Assembly: GCA_021799555.1 (NCBI GenBank)
Contig: JAJZAG010000073.1
Location: forward strand, 1 to 12,658
From: Deltaproteobacteria bacterium
GTDB taxonomy: Bacteria; Desulfobacterota; Binatia; Binatales; Binataceae
Direction of reading: 5' to 3'
Length of the DNA stretch: 12,658 bases
Shown: positions 1 through 6,040 of the stretch, in pieces
Layout: every line of letters begins with the position of its first letter
How positions within the stretch are numbered: the first letter of the stretch is position 1
Notes under the pieces: generated by a model
The model's input: only the letters and a program-made list of their open reading frames with translations
What the model was told of the DNA's origin: nothing
Databases searched by the model: none
Translations under genes and position numbers: made by a program

Positions 1-1
1 G

Positions 2-1108
2 TTCGAGCGCACCGCCGGTTACTACGCCGTTATGATGGCTGGCGGAACGATCGCCTTCGCCGAAGGACTGACATCGATCGCTTCCGACCTGCAGGAGATC
101 AATCCCACCGTGCTGCTGGTGGTGCCGCGCCTGCTCGAGGCCATATACAGCCGCGTGATGAAGCAGGTCGAATCGAGTCCCGGTTACCGGCGTGCGCTGT
201 TCAACGCCGCCCTATCGGTCGGCAAGCAGGCTGCCGAGTACCGCCATCATGGGAAACGCGTGCCGCCGGAGCTCGCGCTGCCGATGATGATATTCCGCAA
301 GCTGGTCTTCGCGCGGATAACCGGAATCTTCGGCACCCGGCTGCGCTACCTGATTTCAGGAGGCGCGCCGTTGCCCAAGGAGATCTTCCGCTTCCTGGCC
401 GCCGCGGAAGTTCCGATCGCAGAGGGTTACGGCCTTACCGAAGCGGCTCCGGTCGTCTCGGTCAACCTCGACCGCGGACGTACTCGAATCGGCACCGTCG
501 GCCGCGCGCTCGCCAGCGTCGAGGTGATGACCGCGCCGGACGGCGAGCTGCTGGTGCGCGGGCCGAACGTAATGAAGGGATATTACAAGCGCGAAGCCGA
601 CACTCGTGAAGCGATCGATCCGCAAGGATGGCTTCACACTGGCGACATCGCCAGCATCGACGCTGAAGGCTACATCTCCATCACCGACCGCAAGAAGGAA
701 ATCATCGTCCTCTCGGGCGGGAAGAATATCTCGCCCGCGAATCTCGAAACCCGGCTTGCGACCGATCCTTATATCGCGCAGGCATGCGTCGTCGGCGACC
801 GCCGCAAGCATCTGGCCGCGCTCCTGGTTCCGAACTTCGACAATCTGAGCGACTACCTGAAGAATAACGGCCTCGCCGCAAAGCAGCCCGAAGAACTGGT
901 CGAAGCGCCGGCGATCCGCCAACTCTTCGCGTCGAAAATAAGACAGTTCAACAAACCGCTCTCCGACGTTGAGGCGATTTCAAACTTCACCCTGATCCCG
1001 CACCCCTTCACCCAGGAAAACGGCGAACTAACCCCAACCCTGAAACTCCGCCGCAAAGTAGTCCAGGAACACTACCGAGAACAAATCGAATCGATGTACC
1101 GCGATTGA
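2..1108 (+). CDS. Long-chain acyl-CoA synthetase (AMP-forming), 5'-truncated by window edge
   Basis: This is the C-terminal 368 residues of an ANL-superfamily adenylating enzyme, which activates a fatty acid to acyl-AMP and then to acyl-CoA at the expense of ATP. The frame is open from base 2, so the gene begins outside the window; the ATG at 32 is internal. Visible family motifs are SGGAPLP before the core, EGYGLTEAAP (residues about 141-150 of the fragment, adenine-binding), GWLHTGD (209-215, with the ATP-ribose Asp at 215), the hinge ITDRKKE, and LTPTLKLRRK near the C-terminus with the adenylation lysine at about 348. The motif set and the long C-terminal domain match FadD15-type long-chain ligases better than short-chain acetyl-CoA synthetases. 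The product is probably cytosolic or membrane-associated. With the dehydrogenase and crotonase genes nearby it suggests fatty-acid catabolism, although these genes are not in one operon. Chain-length preference cannot be read from the sequence. Confidence 0.93.
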   Translation, partial: FERTAGYYAVMMAGGTIAFAEGLTSIASDLQEINPTVLLVVPRLLEAIYSRVMKQVESSPGYRRALFNAALSVGKQAAEYRHHGKRVPPELALPMMIFRKLVFARITGIFGTRLRYLISGGAPLPKEIFRFLAAAEVPIAEGYGLTEAAPVVSVNLDRGRTRIGTVGRALASVEVMTAPDGELLVRGPNVMKGYYKREADTREAIDPQGWLHTGDIASIDAEGYISITDRKKEIIVLSGGKNISPANLETRLATDPYIAQACVVGDRRKHLAALLVPNFDNLSDYLKNNGLAAKQPEELVEAPAIRQLFASKIRQFNKPLSDVEAISNFTLIPHPFTQENGELTPTLKLRRKVVQEHYREQIESMYRD

Positions 1109-1247
1109 CCGGCGCGCCTCCCGAAACATCCGCCGCGCCCGCGTATGTCATCGCGGCGTCGCTGCCGCGGAGGAATCTTTGCGTGCGGCATCAGCGGCGA
1201 GAGCTTCAACCAGCGCAAGGCGCCAGGATGAAAGTCAAGAGGCAAGT

Positions 1248-1267
1248 TGCCGTACTTGACTACGGCA
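1248..1267. promoter_or_regulatory. Inverted repeat, candidate operator of the vapBC-like module
   Basis: This is a perfect palindrome with 7-bp arms (TGCCGTA and TACGGCA) around a 6-bp spacer CTTGAC. It ends 24 bp before the antitoxin start codon. VapB-type antitoxins with a ribbon-helix-helix domain autorepress their operon by binding inverted repeats at this position, so an operator is the natural reading. The palindrome is seen directly; the binding is inferred. Confidence 0.5.
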
Positions 1268-1291
1268 TTGAAGGCTGGCAGGGGTTATGGC

Positions 1292-1498
1292 ATGAAGCCT
1301 GACCGAAAGATCACCGTGCACGTGCGGGGCGATCTGCTGGAGAAGGCCCAAAGGGCCGCACACGCGGGAGTCAGCGAAACGGTTCGTAAGGGTCTCGAGT
1401 TGCTGGCGGCCGGTGCGGCTTACGACCGCCTGCTTAGGATGCGCGGGAAAGTGAAATTCTCCGTCAGCCTTCGTGAGCTGCGCGAGGACCGCCGATGA
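1292..1498 (+). CDS. VapB-like antitoxin (ribbon-helix-helix)
   Basis: This 68-residue protein would neutralise the toxin encoded just downstream and repress the operon. The N-terminus (KITVHVRGDLLEKAQ, residues 6-20) fits the beta strand and first helix of a ribbon-helix-helix DNA-binding domain. The following GVSETVRKGLELL supplies the second helix. The C-terminal third is charged (MRGKVKFSVSLRELREDRR), as expected for the toxin-wrapping segment. I chose the ATG at 1292 over the upstream in-frame ATG at 1247 because AGGGG lies 8 bases before it and homologous domains begin near KITV. The longer form would also swallow the palindrome at 1248-1267. Its stop overlaps the toxin start in ATGA (1495-1498), a sign of translational coupling. 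The exact antitoxin subfamily is not certain. Confidence 0.8.
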   Translation: MKPDRKITVHVRGDLLEKAQRAAHAGVSETVRKGLELLAAGAAYDRLLRMRGKVKFSVSLRELREDRR

Positions 1499-1869
1499 TC
1501 GCGCTGGACACGAGCTCGATCGTCGCGTTTCTAGCGGGTGCGGACGGCGCGGATGTTGACGCGGTCGCGGCCGCACTGGAGACGCGCCAGGGCGTTTTTC
1601 CCCCGGTCGTGGTGACGGAACTGCTCAGCGACCCAGCCGCGCGAAACTCGCTCGCAGCCCTGATTCACGCGGTTCCGACGCTCGAGGTGCTCGATGGCTA
1701 CTGGGAGCGCGCCAGCGAGCTCCGCGCTAGGCTGTTGTACAGAGGTCTCAAGGCGCGCCTCGCGGACACGCTTATCGCGCAGTCCTGCATCGACCACCGA
1801 GTCGCCTTGGTAACCCGGGATCGCGATTTCCGCAACTTCGCGCGCCACGGCGGCCTGCGCGTCAGGTAG
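1495..1869 (+). CDS. VapC-like toxin, PIN-domain ribonuclease
   Basis: This 124-residue PIN-domain protein is the usual length for VapC, a metal-dependent endoribonuclease toxin that cleaves tRNA or rRNA in known members. The acidic metal-binding residues are in place: Asp5 in IALDTSSIV, Glu42 in VVVTELL, Asp91 in LADTLIAQ, and Asp109/Asp111 in VTRDRDF. The start overlaps the antitoxin stop by four bases, so production is coupled to that of the antitoxin. Activity is expected to be held in check by the partner until it is degraded. Nothing points to a disabled toxin: no catalytic acid is missing and the frame is intact. The RNA target cannot be predicted from the sequence. Confidence 0.88.
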   Translation: MIALDTSSIVAFLAGADGADVDAVAAALETRQGVFPPVVVTELLSDPAARNSLAALIHAVPTLEVLDGYWERASELRARLLYRGLKARLADTLIAQSCIDHRVALVTRDRDFRNFARHGGLRVR

Positions 1870-1965
1870 TCCGGCAAAAGAACAGGCAGTTGCTCCAGGT
1901 CTCGCTCACGCGGACCCTCCGCGGATTGAATCAGGAGCTTGCCAATACGGCTTCCGGGCGGCGGG

Positions 1966-2463
1966 TCATTTGGACTCGCCGTTTTCCGACGCGAGCAGAG
2001 CGTGGATCGTCACCAACTGCCTGACCAGGTACGAGCGCTTGCCCTTGGGGGTCTGCACCTCGATATCGTCGTCGGATGCCTTGCCGATCAGCGCGCGGCC
2101 GAGCGGCGACGACAGCGAGATCTTGTTCAGCGCGCCGTCAACTTCTTCGGGCACCACGATCTCGTATTCGGCCGTGCCGCCCTCGTCGAGATCCTCGAGC
2201 GTGACACGGCTGCCGAGGCCGACGGTGTCGCGCGGGATCGAGTCGAGGTTGATCGTCGTGAGCTCGGCGATTCGCGCCTCCATGTTGTTGACCCGCGCGC
2301 GCAGGAACTCCTGGCGCTGCTTCGCCATCGCCCACTCCGCGTTCTCGGACAAGTCGCCGTGCGCGCGGGCGCGTTCCAGTTCTTTGGGCAAATCGACGGT
2401 GAGCTCGCGCTTCATCACCTCGAGGTCTTTTCTGAGCCGTTTGATTACCGGTAATTCAGCCAT
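1966..2463 (-). CDS. greA: Transcription elongation factor GreA/GreB family
   Basis: This 165-residue protein rescues backtracked RNA polymerase by stimulating cleavage of the nascent transcript in the secondary channel. The N-terminal coiled coil (about residues 1-75) carries the tip motif ARAHGDLSENAEW, whose Asp37 and Glu40 match the acidic tip residues of E. coli GreA (Asp41 and Glu44). The C-terminal FKBP-like domain includes the conserved ISLSSPLGRALIGK and the closing EVQTPKGKRSYLV. The length and the GreA-like tip argue for GreA over GreB, although some lineages carry several paralogues. An AGGAAG Shine-Dalgarno element lies about 9 bases before the ATG. It is the last of a run of minus-strand genes, 109 bp after its upstream neighbour, and converges on the vapC-like gene with 96 bp between them. 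Confidence 0.93.
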   Translation of the reverse strand: MAELPVIKRLRKDLEVMKRELTVDLPKELERARAHGDLSENAEWAMAKQRQEFLRARVNNMEARIAELTTINLDSIPRDTVGLGSRVTLEDLDEGGTAEYEIVVPEEVDGALNKISLSSPLGRALIGKASDDDIEVQTPKGKRSYLVRQLVTIHALLASENGESK

Positions 2464-2508
2464 CGAATACTTCTTCCTGGAGAGACGCCACGCGGCGCCG
2501 GTTATTTC

Positions 2509-2535
2509 ATCTTACCCCGCGTGCACCGCGTCCAA
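2509..2535 (-). promoter_or_regulatory. Weak sigma70-like promoter candidate for greA
   Basis: Read on the minus strand, TTGGAC (2535-2530) and TAAGAT (2514-2509) are separated by 15 bp, about 45 bp before the greA start. The -10 matches 5 of 6 consensus bases but the spacer is shorter than the optimum. The 109-bp gap to the preceding gene leaves room for an independent promoter. This is a weak call. Confidence 0.25.
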
Positions 2536-2572
2536 GTTCCGCGCGTCAACCCGCTTGCCCCGCACGCCGCGC

Positions 2573-2806
2573 CTAATCCGCCACGATCGAGGTGAGGCTG
2601 CGATTAACTCCGGTCACGCTCTGAATCTTCTGCACCACCAGTTCGCCGAGCGCGGTCACGTCGTGCGCCTCGGCGATCGCGATAATGTCGTGCGGGCCGG
2701 TGACGGCGTGCGCAACCGAGACGCCCTCGACCTGGCGAATTCGCGCCGCGACTTCCCGCGCTTTGCCGGGTGAAGTGTCAATCAGGATGAATGCCTTGAC
2801 CGCCAT
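2573..2806 (-). CDS. Stand-alone Lrp/AsnC ligand-binding (RAM) domain protein
   Basis: This 77-residue protein consists only of the alpha/beta effector-binding domain found at the C-terminus of Lrp/AsnC regulators. It starts with a beta strand (KAFILIDTSPG) and a helix (KAREVAARIRQ). The characteristic turn VTGPHDIIAIAEAHD (about residues 35-49) follows, then helix LGELVVQKIQ and a final strand SLTSIVA. No helix-turn-helix is present, so it cannot bind DNA on its own in the way Lrp does. Known single-domain members oligomerise and bind amino acids or modulate full-length relatives. I chose the ATG at 2806, not the upstream in-frame ATG at 2860, because GGGAGG sits 7 bases before it and the domain begins immediately; the longer form would overlap the end of the dehydrogenase gene. 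It lies 50 bp behind that gene on the same strand, probably in the same operon. Confidence 0.82.
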   Translation of the reverse strand: MAVKAFILIDTSPGKAREVAARIRQVEGVSVAHAVTGPHDIIAIAEAHDVTALGELVVQKIQSVTGVNRSLTSIVAD

Positions 2807-2856
2807 ATCGTTACCTCCCGAGGTCCGTCCGCGCGTTGCCGCCGGCCCGGACGGTT

Positions 2857-3741
2857 TCAACCTTGCGGCGCGACCGGACTGCCCTGCGCGTCGTATTTGT
2901 AAAATCCGCGTCCGGCCTTGCGTCCCAGATAGCCCGCGTCGACGTACTTCTTCAGCAATGGACAGGGCCGGTATTTGTCGTCGCCGAGCACCCGGTGCAT
3001 CACTTCCATGATCGCAAGGCAGGTGTCGAGACCGATCAGATCGGCCAACTCGAGCGGCCCCATCGGCTGATTGGTGCCGAGCTTCATCGCGGTGTCGATA
3101 TCCGTCACACCGCCGACGCCCTCGTAAAGGGTGTAGATGGCTTCGTTGATCATCGGCAGCAGGACGCGATTGACGATAAACCCCGGAAAGTCCTGCGCCG
3201 TCATCGTGGTCTTTCCGACTCTTTCGGCGAGCGCGCGCGTGGCCCGGTAGGTCTCGTCTGAAGTCGCCAGTCCGCGGATAATCTCGACCAGCTTCATCGC
3301 CGGCACCGGATTCATGAAGTGCATCCCGATCAGACGGTCGGCGCGGCTGGTCCGCGCGCCCATTTTCGTGATCGAAATCGAAGACGTGTTCGAGGCGAAG
3401 ATCACCTCGGGCGGACAGATCTGGTCGAGCCGCTGGAACAGCGCAATCTTGGCCTCTTCGTTTTCCACCACCGCCTCGATCACGAAATCCACCGCCGCCA
3501 GGTCTTCAAGCCGTGGCGAGGTCGAGACCCGCTCCAGAAGCTGGTCGCGTTCCTCGGGCTTGAGGCGTCCGCGCGCGACCATTCGCTCCAGGTTGCGCGC
3601 GATCGTCGCGACTCCGCGCCGGGTCAGCTCCGGTGTGACGTCGTGGATAACCACGTTGATTCCCGCCTGTGCCGTAACCTGCGCGATTCCCGCGCCCATC
3701 TGACCTGCGCCGATAACCCCCACCGTGCTTATCGCCATCAT
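2857..3741 (-). CDS. 3-hydroxybutyryl-CoA (3-hydroxyacyl-CoA) dehydrogenase
   Basis: This 294-residue NAD(P)-dependent enzyme interconverts (S)-3-hydroxyacyl-CoA and acetoacetyl/3-ketoacyl-CoA in beta-oxidation or butanoate-type metabolism. The Rossmann domain opens with VGVIGAGQMGAGIAQ (GxGxxG at residues 11-16) and has Asp34 at the ribose-binding strand end. Expected catalytic residues are present: Ser120 in SNTSS, His141 in GMHFMNP, Glu153 in LVEII and Asn191 in DFPGFIVNRVLLP, within the family signature. The length equals that of free-standing Hbd/PaaH enzymes; it is not fused to a crotonase domain. A GGGAG element lies 3 bases before the first ATG (3741) and 6 before the second (3738), so the second may be the true start. 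It sits 17 bp behind a small unknown gene on the same strand. Hbd versus PaaH substrate preference cannot be decided. Confidence 0.94.
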   Translation of the reverse strand: MMAISTVGVIGAGQMGAGIAQVTAQAGINVVIHDVTPELTRRGVATIARNLERMVARGRLKPEERDQLLERVSTSPRLEDLAAVDFVIEAVVENEEAKIALFQRLDQICPPEVIFASNTSSISITKMGARTSRADRLIGMHFMNPVPAMKLVEIIRGLATSDETYRATRALAERVGKTTMTAQDFPGFIVNRVLLPMINEAIYTLYEGVGGVTDIDTAMKLGTNQPMGPLELADLIGLDTCLAIMEVMHRVLGDDKYRPCPLLKKYVDAGYLGRKAGRGFYKYDAQGSPVAPQG

Positions 3742-3758
3742 TTGCTCCCGATTCTCTA

Positions 3759-4040
3759 CTAGATGTAGGAAATGTAGTTCCTAAGCGAGCTCAGCAGCGC
3801 GGCCACGTCGGCTTCGGCGCCCAGCTCCCGGCACAAAATATCGTAGTACGCCTTGATCCGGCCGCGCTCCTGCGCCTCGGGAGCAACCGCCAGCAGCGCC
3901 TGGAACTCCTTCAAGATCGCCTGCGTCTCGAGTTTCCGCTTGACCGGAATCGTCTCGTCGTCGACGGCGATAAGCAGCCGGATATGATCGATCATCCGGT
4001 TCATCACTGCGAAATCGCTGCGGTCTTTTGGCGCCGGCAT
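3759..4040 (-). CDS. Small hypothetical protein, helical
   Basis: I do not recognise this 93-residue protein. It is predicted to be mostly alpha-helical and soluble: MNRMIDHIRLLIAV, then KRKLETQAILKEFQALLAV, AQERGRIKAYYDILCREL, and a hydrophobic tail ending LRNYISYI. It has one cysteine, no signal peptide and no membrane span. The start codon lies 6 bp after the stop of the zinc-ribbon gene and has no clear Shine-Dalgarno element, so translation is probably coupled to that gene. Its stop is 17 bp before the dehydrogenase start. The tight spacing and orientation support its being a real gene in the same operon. A second minus-strand frame across this interval is arginine-rich and looks like a shadow. 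Confidence 0.65.
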   Translation of the reverse strand: MPAPKDRSDFAVMNRMIDHIRLLIAVDDETIPVKRKLETQAILKEFQALLAVAPEAQERGRIKAYYDILCRELGAEADVAALLSSLRNYISYI

Positions 4041-4046
4041 CGCGAT

Positions 4047-4418
4047 TCAAAACTGCGCGCGCGATAGCCGCGGTTGCGGCTCGCCGCCGCGCGGCTCCGT
4101 TCCGCCGCCGCGCTCGAGAGCTTCACGGACCCGCCGCACGTCGTCGGGCGTCTGCCGTCCCGGCATCCCAAGCCCCTGCATCAGCGCGTTGGTGAGGTTC
4201 GAGGTCAGGCGATCCCGAATCGTCGGTGCGGCGCCGACTTGTGCGTCGAGAACGATCTCGACCTGCTCGCGCTCAAGTCCTTCGGCGATAAACAGATCCA
4301 CCAGGCTTGCGATTCCAATCTCGCCGCCCGATCGTTCGACGATCGCGACCACTTTCGCGCAAGCCGGGCACACCCTGCGCAGCAGGCCGCTTCGTTTTCG
4401 GCAATAGTTACAGCGCAT
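4047..4418 (-). CDS. Small zinc-ribbon protein of unknown function
   Basis: This 123-residue protein opens with a compact metal-binding knuckle: Cys3, Cys6, Cys17 and Cys20 in a CxxC-x10-CxxC arrangement typical of a zinc ribbon. A helical middle follows (IASLVDLFIAEGLEREQVEIVL) and then a basic, Arg/Pro/Gly-rich tail that looks disordered. I chose the ATG at 4418, not the far upstream ATG at 4715, because GAGGG lies about 7 bases before it and the zinc knuckle begins directly there. The longer reading would run back through the iron-permease promoter. It is the first gene of the minus-strand run and is divergent from the permease gene across 272 bp. Such ribbons bind nucleic acid or protein, but I cannot assign a role or name a family. 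Confidence 0.68.
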   Translation of the reverse strand: MRCNYCRKRSGLLRRVCPACAKVVAIVERSGGEIGIASLVDLFIAEGLEREQVEIVLDAQVGAAPTIRDRLTSNLTNALMQGLGMPGRQTPDDVRRVREALERGGGTEPRGGEPQPRLSRAQF

Positions 4419-4605
4419 CGATGCGCCCTCGCCTAAGTGCCCGATCGCGCCGCGACAGGATCGCGGCGCCGTCGCGGATCTCCAGGCCCAAAAAACATGA
4501 AGCGGGCGTTCGCCAAAAAGGGCGGCCTGCTTCACTTTTGAAGTTACACGCGCAAGGATAGCGCCGCAAGGCGGAGTGGGAAATCGGATTCGAAATGTGC
4601 GAGGG

Positions 4606-4634
4606 TTGACAGACGCGAAAGGCGCGACTATCTT
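4606..4634 (+). promoter_or_regulatory. Sigma70-type promoter of the FTR1 permease gene
   Basis: A perfect -35 hexamer TTGACA (4606-4611) is followed after exactly 17 bp by TATCTT (4629-4634), which matches the -10 consensus at 4 of 6 positions. Transcription would start near 4641, giving a leader of about 50 bases before the ATG at 4691. Confidence 0.65.
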
Positions 4635-4653
4635 GCAATTGAAACTCATTATC
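4635..4653 (+). promoter_or_regulatory. Fur-box-like operator over the permease transcription start
   Basis: The 19-bp site matches the classical Fur box (GATAATGATAATCATTATC) at 14 of 19 positions, counted by eye, with the last eight bases identical. It overlaps a perfect 6-1-6 palindrome, CATTAT-C-ATAATG, at 4647-4659. It begins directly after the -10 hexamer and covers the predicted +1, a classic repressor position. The downstream gene is an iron permease, so iron-dependent repression by Fur is the natural inference. Another metal regulator of the Fur family could recognise a similar sequence. Confidence 0.6.
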
Positions 4654-4690
4654 ATAATGTCCATCGCCGCTCCGCGCGCCGCAATCGCTG

Positions 4691-5542
4691 ATGCATAATC
4701 TCCCAAGCACCGCACTTCCGTACTTCCTTTACTCTCTCGGTATCATCCTGCGCGAGGGTCTCGAAGCAATCCTCGTCATTATCGCGCTCGCCGCCGGCAC
4801 CCGTGACGTTGACGGCCACGACCGCTCGCGCGACGTTTATAGGGGTGCGATATTGGCTGTCGTCGCCAGCGTCGTCCTCGCATGGGCGGTCAACCATCTT
4901 ATCGGCGACGACGTAAACGACACGCTCGAAGGCGCTTTCCAGTTCCTCGCCGCCGCGACGCTATTCTATGTAAGCTCGTGGCTGACCTCGAAGGCCCAAG
5001 CCGACCAGTGGAATAAGTTCATCGCCGCAAAAGTCCGCATCGCACGCGAAAGCGCCCTCCCCTCGGTTGCGCTCGGCCTGACGGCCTTTCTCGCCGTGAT
5101 TCGCGAGGGCGCCGAGACCATCGTCTTCTTCCAGGCGTTGACCGCGGGCGCGACGCTCGCGCTTGAGCGCGACGCCGTAATGCTCGGGGTCGCGGCGGGC
5201 GCGGTCGGTCTTGCGGTGATTTTCTGGACGCTGACCCGCGCCGCCTATCGAATCCCCCTGCGCGCCTTATTCACCGTCACGTCGGCGATGCTTTACGCGC
5301 TCGCCGTCGTGTTCGTCGGACAGGGCGTCGCAAGCTGGCAAGAGGCCAACCTCTTGGGCGCAACCTTCGTCGAACACGTCCCGCAGATAACGGCGCTTGG
5401 CCTGTTCCCGACGGTTCAGTCCATCGGCGCACAGGTCGCCCTGATCGCGGTCGCGATGCTGGCGTATTTTTTTCCGCGCGGCGGATCGCGCGGCGCGGTC
5501 AAGGTCGAGCGGACCGCGCGGTCGGCGACGCGTCCGACCTGA
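4691..5542 (+). CDS. FTR1-family high-affinity iron permease (EfeU/FtrC-like)
   Basis: This 283-residue inner-membrane permease takes iron across the cytoplasmic membrane, in known systems coupled to ferrous-iron oxidation by a partner. Two iron-binding REGxE motifs define the family: REGLE at residues 21-25 in the first span and REGAE at 138-142. About seven hydrophobic segments are visible (roughly 10-36, 51-70, 82-98, 122-150, 161-182, 192-213 and 244-262), with a conserved-looking GQGVASWQEANLL stretch at 210-222. The protein starts directly at the permease domain and lacks the periplasmic or cytochrome extension fused to some bacterial members. No strong Shine-Dalgarno element precedes the ATG. 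No EfeO/EfeB or P19/cupredoxin gene is seen in the window; the nearest possible redox partner is the convergent polyferredoxin. The promoter and Fur-like site upstream point to induction under iron limitation. The 3' end overlaps the convergent gene by 44 bp. Confidence 0.92.
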   Translation: MHNLPSTALPYFLYSLGIILREGLEAILVIIALAAGTRDVDGHDRSRDVYRGAILAVVASVVLAWAVNHLIGDDVNDTLEGAFQFLAAATLFYVSSWLTSKAQADQWNKFIAAKVRIARESALPSVALGLTAFLAVIREGAETIVFFQALTAGATLALERDAVMLGVAAGAVGLAVIFWTLTRAAYRIPLRALFTVTSAMLYALAVVFVGQGVASWQEANLLGATFVEHVPQITALGLFPTVQSIGAQVALIAVAMLAYFFPRGGSRGAVKVERTARSATRPT

Positions 5543-6002
5543 CCGGCGCACCCGCATTATTTCCGTAGAGCACTTCCTCAACCGTCGTCGTCAAGCGCTC
5601 GGCTTGCGCCAGCGCCCTGACCCCCATTGCGATACACTCTTCGACGCGCGGATCTCCGGCACGCGTATGCTCTCGCACCGTGCGCAATGTGTCGCGCAGG
5701 GACGCGCTTTCCTCTAGGAGCTTCGCCAGTTGCGTCGCCACCATCGGCGTCGATCCGCCCTCGCCTGCAGAAAGATCGAGCGCGAAGGCTTGTTCGTGTT
5801 CCGAATGCGCGAGCCTGCGCAGCGCGGCGCGAATCATGTCGCAGGATTGCTCCGCGCCCAGATGCCCACGGGCCGCCTTCGGCGCGGGCGGCGTTTCAGC
5901 CGCCGCGTGCGCGCTTAAGGCGGCAATCAAAATCAACAGCGCAAGCGCCCCCGCACGCCCGAGTAATCGTGCGCGATACCTGAAAGCCGGCCTCCGTGCC
6001 AG
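5499..6002 (-). CDS. Small exported helical protein of unknown function, start uncertain
   Basis: I do not recognise the family. The frame encodes a clear Sec signal peptide: a basic stretch (RRPAFRYRARLLGR), a hydrophobic core (GALALLILIAAL) and a probable cleavage after SAHA. About 125 mature residues follow, probably helical, with two cysteines (in EQSCDMI and VEECIAMG). The mature part includes long amphipathic segments such as LAKLLEESASLRDTLRTV. No ATG, GTG or TTG lies at a sensible place before the signal peptide. I give the span from a CTG at 6000-6002, which yields a normal n-region; initiation there is speculative. An in-frame ATG at 6131 has AGAGG 7 bases upstream but would overlap the ferredoxin gene by 91 bp and add an implausible arginine-rich leader. 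The gene follows the ferredoxin gene by 38 bp, is likely in its operon, and overlaps the end of the convergent permease gene by 44 bp. Confidence 0.55.
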   Translation of the reverse strand: MARRPAFRYRARLLGRAGALALLILIAALSAHAAAETPPAPKAARGHLGAEQSCDMIRAALRRLAHSEHEQAFALDLSAGEGGSTPMVATQLAKLLEESASLRDTLRTVREHTRAGDPRVEECIAMGVRALAQAERLTTTVEEVLYGNNAGAPVRSDASPTARSARP

Positions 6003-6040
6003 TTTTCCGTTCTTCTGTGGAGACCCGCTCGTGCCGATTC

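Noticed and set aside
1909..1923. Small hairpin CGCGGA-CCC-TCCGCG between the convergent vapC-like and greA genes as a terminator
   Set aside because: The stem is only 6 bp and no T-run follows on either strand, so an intrinsic terminator cannot be supported.
1939..2454. A long plus-strand frame antisense to greA
   Set aside because: GreA on the minus strand has complete family motifs and a ribosome site; the antisense frame has neither.
4520..4545. Short inverted repeat CTTCA-CTTT-TGAAG and nearby T-runs as a terminator or riboswitch
   Set aside because: The arms are only 5 bp, and the T-runs are not placed directly after a stem on either strand.
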